Of a DNA stretch of 14,589 nucleotides, positions 8,862 to 14,589 are shown in pieces. The translations under genes were made by a program, and so were the position numbers. The notes beneath the pieces are model-generated. The model did no database searches. It was not told the DNA's origin and saw only the letters and a list, made by a program, of their open reading frames with translations. Each line of letters begins with the position of its first letter. Within the stretch, counting starts at the first letter, position 1. Source of the DNA: Cochliopodium minus (Eukaryota > Discosea > Himatismenida > Cochliopodiidae); NCBI GenBank assembly GCA_024220525.1, contig JAMYWO010000559.1, positions 1-14,589 of the forward strand. Reading direction: 5' to 3'.

Positions 8862-9125
8862 GATTTAATTTTTAAAAATTAATTCAATTTTGCTTGAGAG
8901 AATTTTAATTTCTGTAAATAAAAAACCTTTTTTTCAAAAAAAAAAACAAATTTCTGCTTGATATAAACCAAAAAAAAAGATAGAAATAATATTGAGATTG
9001 GTAAATTAATAAAATCTTGTGAAAATTATAATTCAATTTCACTTTAAAAAACCTTTATTTCACAAAAAAAAAAAAAAAAAAATAAAAAAAAAACAATTTC
9101 TTAAAGGAGGATATTCGCTAATTCA
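8862..9125. other. Intergenic region between E and F with an imperfect internal repeat
   Basis: 264 nt. Two similar segments, around 8921-8956 and 9046-9103, share AAAAACCTTT-TTTCA followed by an A-run and CAATTTCT-like sequence, so part of the spacer is probably duplicated. The second leads into gene F. A TTTCACTTT word lies at 9037-9045. Confidence 0.45.
9037..9047 (+). promoter_or_regulatory. TTTCACTTTAA word upstream of gene F
   Basis: About 86 nt before the gene F start; variant of the shared word with an extra T. Confidence 0.25.
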
Positions 9126-9946
9126 ATGACAAAAAAAGGTTTCGAAAATAGAAAAGATAAAACACAATCGATGGGAGTGTTGGCAGTGTTAACTGAATAT
9201 GATAGTGAAGAAAATAAAAGAATTTTCAAAGCAGCATTGGAGATATCTTGTCCAAAATTCGATGTATTTCACATTTTCATCCCAATAGATATGTAACTAT
9301 CTTTACTTTTTTTTTTTTTTTTGAGATGAATAATTTATAATTTAACTGAAAATATTGATATAATGATTAGTTGATATATTTAACGATACATGATAATGAT
9401 AGTTTCCTTTGAGATAATCATATTAACTAATATATTTATTTTTACCTTAACTAGTTCAGATATTGATTTTGAAAGTGATGAAAGGATAGATGAAAGCAAA
9501 AGATACCTTTATCAATTCACTCAAAGACTAGATGAGCTGGGTATTCCTTTTTATATTGTATAAATATGTTTCATATAATATATCTCTAAAGGGTACAATT
9601 GGCTCACAATCGTATGGCCAACAAACGATGTCAAATCAACCCTCAAAGATATTCTCGAGAAATATAAAGATGTGAAGAAGATCGTGTTCCCTAAACTATA
9701 CAATCACATCAAAAAATCATTGAAGAGTTATGATGAAAGAAATATCATTTGTTATTCTCTTCGTGCATTTCAAGTTTCTAATACAATCAAAGATAAAGAT
9801 TATCTCACTTCAAGCGGAACACTAAAAAGGGTATGAATTCTATTAAATATTTCTTTTAATTTTTAAACTTTTTTATTATTTAGAAAATAATCAAACCTTA
9901 TTCCAAGAATTGTGATCACTCTTCTTTATTGTCAGATTTTTATTGA
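9126..9946 (+). CDS. Array gene F, divergent member with three introns (184 aa)
   Basis: Exons 9126-9292, 9455-9540, 9592-9830 and 9884-9946; introns of 162, 51 and 53 nt, all GT-AG; stop TGA. Spliced, it reads MGVLAVLTEYD, ENKRIFKAALEI, CPKFDVFHIFIPID, SDERIDESKRYL, LDELGYNWLTIVWPTND and KKIVFPK. A diverged region follows, and the tail HSSLLSDFY recreates the SSLL-aromatic ending of A-D. The last exon is too short to stand alone but this tail match supports it. Intron 1 sits at the same codon and phase as the intron of E. Intron 2 lies two codons before the A-D intron. Intron 3 separates off the tail exon. The N-terminus is the shortest of the family. Function unknown. Confidence 0.8.
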
Positions 9947-10058
9947 TAATAAAGATAAAATGGTTGTAAATAAAATTTTGTTGAAAATAATGGTGAATTG
10001 GATTTCTCTATTTCAAAAAGGTTATTGATTTGATTGATTTTTCTTGAATTGTTTATAG

Positions 10059-10318
10059 GATATCAAAAAAATAAATTTTTATTTCAATCTTTATTCCATT
10101 TATTTTTTGATTCAACAAATTATAATCCTGATGATCCACATCTTGTTCAATTTATTGTTAATATATTCAAATTTAGTTCTAATTTCGATTTTTTTTTATT
10201 TTATTGGCCATATCAAGAAAGGAAAAATATATTTATCATTAATACTCACCCATATTTGAAATGTGAATTCATTTGTATTGTAAACTCCTTTTTTTTTATT
10301 ATGTATTTGATAGCTTAA
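10059..10318 (+). other. Unexplained open frame, possible exon or relic
   Basis: The plus-strand frame stays open for about 87 codons from an acceptor-like TTTATAG (10052-10058) to TAA. It has no ATG near its beginning, so it could only be an exon or a relic. The translation is Phe/Ile-rich, as expected of AT-rich noncoding DNA, yet it includes a less trivial stretch, YNPDDPHLVQ, and IFKFSSNFDFFLFYWP. The latter faintly resembles the IFKAALEISCPKFDVFHIFIP part of gene F. It may be a decayed seventh family copy, or chance. Confidence 0.15.
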
Positions 10319-10631
10319 CAATATATTTTACTAATTCAAATTTTTAAATTCATTTTTAATTTCTTAAATACAATTTTTGAAGAGTAAAGAAGAAGATTCA
10401 AGAAATTTTTGAACATGAGAATTGATTTCAATGATGATTTACTCTATTTCTTGATGTTTTCTTTTTGAAGTATTTTTCTGATTTAAAATATTTATAAAAA
10501 TAAAAAAAAAATTACAGAGGATTCTCTTATAAACAATAAATTCTTCAACATATAAGGTAAATTAAAAAACACTCAATCATACCCAAATTTTTTGATATAT
10601 AGTTGAAAATAGCTTCTATTTATATAATATA

Positions 10632-10648
10632 TTTCACTATAAAAATAA
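10632..10648 (+). promoter_or_regulatory. TTTCACTATAAAAATAA, candidate promoter of the vault gene
   Basis: About 118 nt before the vault start codon. It combines the TTTCACT word seen before array genes with a TATAAAAA stretch like a TATA box. Inference from position and composition only. Confidence 0.3.
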
Positions 10649-10752
10649 TAAACTCATAAAAAAATTTTTTTTTTTTAAATTTTACTTTCCATTTCTTCGT
10701 TGTTTTTATATAACCACCAAATAAAACTTTTTTATATACCAAATCAAGATAG

Positions 10753-13188
10753 ATGACAGAAATAATTTCATTAAAGCCATTGCAATATATCCATGTTTTG
10801 GATGAGAACAATAATCTTACAAGAGTAATTACTGGACCATTGACATTCACACCTCAACAACATGAGAAAATTGTATTGAAGCCACAATCAATGATTATCA
10901 TTCCACCTCGTAATTATTGTCGTATTTCAAATCCTATTGTAAAAGATAAGAATGATAAACCAATATTTGAGGAAACTGGATATAAACTTTTGTTGGGAGA
11001 TGATGAAATTCGTTTGGGACCTCTTGAACCATTTCCTTTGTATCCTGGAGAAGAACTTGTTGGAAAAGTATCACCTCTTTCAATTGTAAAGCCATTGACT
11101 GCTTTAAAGATTGAAGTATTGAGAGATACCGAGAAATATAAAGCAGGAGAACTCTATTTGCTTCCTGGACCAACCTCTTATATTCCAAAAGTTAACGAAA
11201 AGATTGTTGAAATTGTAAAGGCAGAAATTGTTCTTCCAAATCATGCCCTCAAAATCAGAGCAACAAGAAAATGCAGAGATTCTGAAGGAAAGGAAAGAAA
11301 TGCAGGAGAAGAATGGATTCATAGGAAGCAAGGTCCATACATTCCAGGAGTATATGAAGTAATAGTAAATACTGTAAAACCAATCATTCTAACTGACACT
11401 CTTGCAGTTCGTGTTGAAGCATTACAAACATTCCAACAAGGAAACATCACAAGACAAGCCGGAAGTGAATGGTTGGTTACTTCAAAGGAAACCGAATCCT
11501 ATATTCCAGGAGTATACGAAAAGATAAAAGATAATGTTAATGCTCAAATCCTTTCCAAGAGACAATATTGCATTGTTCTTAATCCTGTGAATGAAAAGGG
11601 AGAGAGATCTTATGGTACCAGAGAATTACGTAGAGGTCCATGTACTTTCTTTCTTCAACCTCTTGAGACTTTGGAAAATGGAATTCAAGATATTCATGTT
11701 TTATGTACTGGAGAATCTTTATTGTTGAGAGCAAAACAAGAATTTAATGATGAGGGAACCACCCGCAAACCTGGTGATTTGTGGATGATTGATGGTCCAA
11801 ACGAATACATTCCACCAATTCAAGTTGAAGTTGTAAAGAAAAGAAAAGCAATTCCTCTTGATGAGAATGAAGGAATTTATGTTCGTGATTCATTGAGTGG
11901 TACCATCAACTTGATCACTGGTTGTGCATACATGCTCAAGCCTCATGAAGAATTATGGAAAAAGGATTTGCCACCAGAAGTTGAAAAGTTGTTGACTGAT
12001 AAGAACAGAAACAAATCAAGAGCTGTATCTTTCCGTGCTCCACACAACACTTGTGTACAATTATATGATTATAAAGCAAACACTTCTCGTCTTGTTTGGG
12101 GTCCTGCATTGGTTATGTTGCAACCTGAAGAACAAATCACCGTTCTCTCATTGAGTGGAGGAAAGCCAAAGAGACCACACATGATCAAGGCATTGTATTT
12201 GCAATTAGGACCTGAATATATGACTGATATCTTTGTTGTTGAAACAAGTGATCACGCAAAGCTTTCGCTCAAACTTTCATACAATTGGTATTTCAAAGTA
12301 ACCAAAGATGATGAAGATTCTGATAAAATCTTTTCTGTTCCTGATTTCATTGGAGATGCATGTAAAGTCGTTGCATCCAGAGTTCGTGGGGCAGTAGCAC
12401 AATCTACTTTTGATCATTTCCACAAATACAGCGCAAAAGAAATTCGCCAAGCAGTATTAGGATTGACTGATGGAAAAGTAAATGATGAATACTTCTTCAA
12501 GGAGAATAAATTATCAATCACCAATATCGATATTCAATCTGTAGAACCAGTTGATTCCAAAACACGTGATTCATTGGTTAAATCTGTACAATTAGCTATC
12601 GAAATCACCACAAAATCTCAAGAAGCTTACGCAAGACAAGAAGCAAAGAAGGAAGAGGAACAAGCAAAGGGAGATTTGGAAATCCAAAAATTGATCGACG
12701 ATCAAGAAGCTGAAAAACTTCGTCAAGAATTTGTACAACTCGAAACAAAAACAAAAATTGTTGAACAAATTGGTGAAGCTGAAGCTAATGCAGAAGCAGA
12801 ATCAAAATCTAAAGAAATTGAAGCTCAAACTTTGGTTGAAAAGACCACTTATGAGTCTAAAGCAAATAAAATTCGTCACGAGGCTATTCTTCAAATGAAA
12901 ATCAAGCGTCAACAACTTAAACTTACCCACCAAGAGGCTCTTGATGAAATTGAATTGGATAAACTCGAAGAATTATCAAAAATCGAATCTGAAAAATTTG
13001 AAAGGATCGTCAAATCTATTGGTCCTCAAACCATCAAATCTATGGCACAAGCTGGACCTGAACTCCAAGTTAAATTGTTACAATCCCTTGGAATCAAGAG
13101 TTTGATGATCACCGACGGAAAGAGCCCTATCAATTTATTCAGCACAAGTTTGGGACTCATTGGAGGAAACAAACAAGGAGGAAAATAA
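10753..13188 (+). CDS. MVP: Major vault protein
   Basis: A single uninterrupted frame of 811 residues, stop TAA, no introns. The start [20 protein letters not shown] aligns with the known N-terminus (YIHVLDQN in mammals). Residues 1 to about 475 are vault repeats, with recurring YIP elements near 143, 196, 250 and 352. The shoulder domain starts about 477 ([17 protein letters not shown], then [14 protein letters not shown]). The charged cap helix runs about 612-756. The cap ring carries [25 protein letters not shown] and SPINLF-S-GLIGG near the C-terminus. Family knowledge: many copies of this protein form the barrel shell of the cytoplasmic vault ribonucleoprotein, whose function is unsettled. 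The length is slightly short of the usual 840-890 because the tail after the cap ring is brief. All domains are present. Vault RNA and the other vault proteins are not in the window. Confidence 0.97.
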   Translation: MTEIISLKPLQYIHVLDENNNLTRVITGPLTFTPQQHEKIVLKPQSMIIIPPRNYCRISNPIVKDKNDKPIFEETGYKLLLGDDEIRLGPLEPFPLYPGEELVGKVSPLSIVKPLTALKIEVLRDTEKYKAGELYLLPGPTSYIPKVNEKIVEIVKAEIVLPNHALKIRATRKCRDSEGKERNAGEEWIHRKQGPYIPGVYEVIVNTVKPIILTDTLAVRVEALQTFQQGNITRQAGSEWLVTSKETESYIPGVYEKIKDNVNAQILSKRQYCIVLNPVNEKGERSYGTRELRRGPCTFFLQPLETLENGIQDIHVLCTGESLLLRAKQEFNDEGTTRKPGDLWMIDGPNEYIPPIQVEVVKKRKAIPLDENEGIYVRDSLSGTINLITGCAYMLKPHEELWKKDLPPEVEKLLTDKNRNKSRAVSFRAPHNTCVQLYDYKANTSRLVWGPALVMLQPEEQITVLSLSGGKPKRPHMIKALYLQLGPEYMTDIFVVETSDHAKLSLKLSYNWYFKVTKDDEDSDKIFSVPDFIGDACKVVASRVRGAVAQSTFDHFHKYSAKEIRQAVLGLTDGKVNDEYFFKENKLSITNIDIQSVEPVDSKTRDSLVKSVQLAIEITTKSQEAYARQEAKKEEEQAKGDLEIQKLIDDQEAEKLRQEFVQLETKTKIVEQIGEAEANAEAESKSKEIEAQTLVEKTTYESKANKIRHEAILQMKIKRQQLKLTHQEALDEIELDKLEELSKIESEKFERIVKSIGPQTIKSMAQAGPELQVKLLQSLGIKSLMITDGKSPINLFSTSLGLIGGNKQGGK

Positions 13189-13401
13189 AGAGAGAAAATA
13201 ATAATAAAAAAGCTTTTTTAATTGAACCAAATTAAACGAATTCCAAAAAAAATTTGTCTTCTATAAATTTAATTTTTTGAATCCTAAAAAGTTAATATTT
13301 CAAATAGTTTTTGCTTTTTGTTTCTTTTTCAAGATTTGTTTTTATATTCAATTTAAAATTAAATATAAAAAAAAATTTCGTTCGAATCTTGAGAATTGGA
13401 G
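13189..13401. other. Intergenic region between the vault gene and the pseudokinase gene
   Basis: 213 nt of AT-rich DNA containing the vault 3' untranslated region (several AATAA words directly after the stop) and the leader of the next gene. A GTTCGAATC word near 13380 resembles a tRNA T-loop but has no tRNA around it. Confidence 0.45.
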
Positions 13402-14589
13402 ATGATAGTTGATAAAATCAATAGCATTCAATTTGATAATGAGGATGATCAACAAGATAAACTCAAAATTGTTTCCCAAATTCCCAATCTGACGATATAT
13501 TCAAGATTAACAGATAATAAATTTGTTGGGAATTACTCAAATAAAGAAGTCATTATCCATTTCTTTGAAAATAATTCTTCCAATCAAACAAAAATCATAA
13601 AGTAAAAAAATATATATATATATTTTTATTAGTTCATATTTATAACATGAATTTCCTATTGAATGATATAGTGAGATTGGGAAACACAAAAATATAGTGG
13701 AGATGTTTTCTATAGAAGAATATCAAAACATCTTATTCGAAAATAAGATCAAAAATTCAAACACATTATACTTGATGCTTCCAAATCTGAGAATAAACTT
13801 TTCAATAATCGTGACGATATTATTTCAAGTTGCATCAGCAATGAATCACATCCACAAGAAAAATATCTTGCATGGTAATCTATGCAGCAAAAATATAATC
13901 ATCTCCACCTCGAATAATTTGGAGATATATCTATGTGGATTCGAAATGGTTGGTGGAAATACATCAGGAGGAGATTATAAAGATTTGGAGGATCTGAAAT
14001 GGGTGGCTCCAGAAAAATTGAATAAAAATGAAAACACAAAAGCGACGGATGTGTATGCATTTGGTATTCTCATCCATGAATTGATAACCAATGGGGTGAA
14101 TGTATTTGATATTGGTCCATTGGAAGCAACTATCAAGATATTGCATGAACATTTGAGACCTCAGCCACCCAAGAAGACACATCCCTTTCTACATGAGCTG
14201 ATGATAGATTGTTGGAGCGATGATCCGAATGATAGGCCCAAATTCTCTGAAATATACAAGAGATTGAAGAGATTTCAGAAGAGATTGTTCAACAATCTTT
14301 TAAATGAGGAAGACAAGTTTGTGATGAGCAAAAACGAAGACGTCGTGACGGAAAACCAGGAAAACTCTCTTTTTCAAATCAAATCTTTTTACACAGGGAA
14401 ATCTGATATCATTTACGAGAACGAAGGTGAAAATTTGTTCCAAATCAAGGCAATCTCTATTGAAAAATTGATAGACAAGCTTATCAATGCTTTCACAGAG
14501 GGAGAGAAGATATTTCCTCTTGTTGATATCCTCCTCTTTTACTTTCCTCATATCTTCCCTCCTTTCAATCTTCTACAACTTCTTTATCT
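13402..14589 (+). CDS. Pseudokinase-RasGEF protein, 5' part (cut by window end)
   Basis: Exons 13402-13601 and 13672 to beyond 14589; a 70-nt GT-AG intron in phase 2. 372 residues are visible. Residues about 28-300 are a protein kinase fold of tyrosine-kinase-like appearance: HKNIV after helix C, ASAMNHIHKKNILHGN, WVAPE (178-181 region), DVYAFGILIHELITNG, and CWSDDPNDRPKFSEI. All three catalytic sites are lost: the beta-3 Lys position reads VIIHF (His53), HRD reads HGN (134-136), and DFG reads CGF (155-157), so it should not phosphorylate. From about 305, DIIYENEG, IKAISIEKLIDKLI, VDILLFYFPHIFPP and NLLQLL match the N-terminal helical domain of Ras guanine-nucleotide exchange factors; the catalytic CDC25 domain would lie beyond the edge. 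Kinase-RasGEF combinations are known in amoebae. The start ATG is the first in frame; an upstream exon cannot be excluded. Confidence 0.75.

Larger units (their letters stand above)
9947..10752. other. Long intergenic region before the vault gene
   Basis: 806 nt between gene F and the vault protein gene. It holds one unexplained open frame (10059-10318, listed separately) and a TTTCACTATAAAAATAA stretch at 10632-10648 that may be promoter. The rest is AT-rich with no recognised gene. Confidence 0.5.

Noticed and set aside
10620-11331. Minus-strand frames over the start of the vault gene
   Set aside because: Antisense of a strongly recognised protein; no independent support.
13376-13392. GTTCGAATC word suggesting a tRNA T-loop
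   Set aside because: The flanking bases do not form a T-stem, and no acceptor stem, anticodon arm or D-arm can be drawn upstream.
13964-14551. Two minus-strand frames of 72 and 83 codons opposite the pseudokinase-RasGEF gene
   Set aside because: The plus strand encodes clear kinase and RasGEF_N motifs over the same bases; the antisense products are shadows.

Overview
The window is very AT-rich nuclear DNA of a unicellular eukaryote. Short GT-AG introns (mostly 48-70 nt, AT-rich), A-rich leaders before start codons, TAA and TGA stops, a complete major vault protein and a pseudokinase-RasGEF gene all point to an amoeboid or otherwise Ras-signalling-rich protist. A dictyostelid, a heterolobosean or an Anaeramoeba-like lineage would fit, but the species cannot be fixed from the sequence. 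No rRNA, tRNA, CRISPR array or transposon was seen.

Layout. 490-4090 (minus) holds one 13-exon gene. Spliced by hand it gives an uninterrupted protein of about 941 residues: an N-terminal SufS-like cysteine desulfurase (class V aminotransferase fold) fused to a C-terminal TtcA-like PP-loop tRNA thiolase with Fe-S-type cysteines. It is divergently oriented from what follows. 4416-9946 (plus) is a tandem array of six paralogous genes (called A-F here), coding 165-197 residues each. I do not recognise the family. A-D are close relatives with one intron at the same place. E and F are older, divergent members with other intron positions and altered C-termini. 10753-13188 (plus) is an intact, intronless major vault protein gene (811 residues). 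13402 to the window end (plus) is the 5' part of a gene for a catalytically degenerate protein kinase domain followed by a RasGEF N-terminal domain; it runs off the edge.

How the genes relate. The desulfurase-thiolase fusion is self-explanatory biochemically: one half can mobilise sulfur from cysteine and the other can insert sulfur into tRNA. The six-gene array is a local expansion by unequal duplication; a 35-nt identical block in A and D suggests recent exchange. Nothing in the sequence shows that the array works with the vault protein beside it. Most start codons in the array and that of the vault gene have a TTTCACTTAA-like word 80-140 nt upstream, a candidate promoter element.

All exon-intron structures were deduced by reading frames, splice dinucleotides and protein-family alignment from memory; no transcript or database evidence was available.
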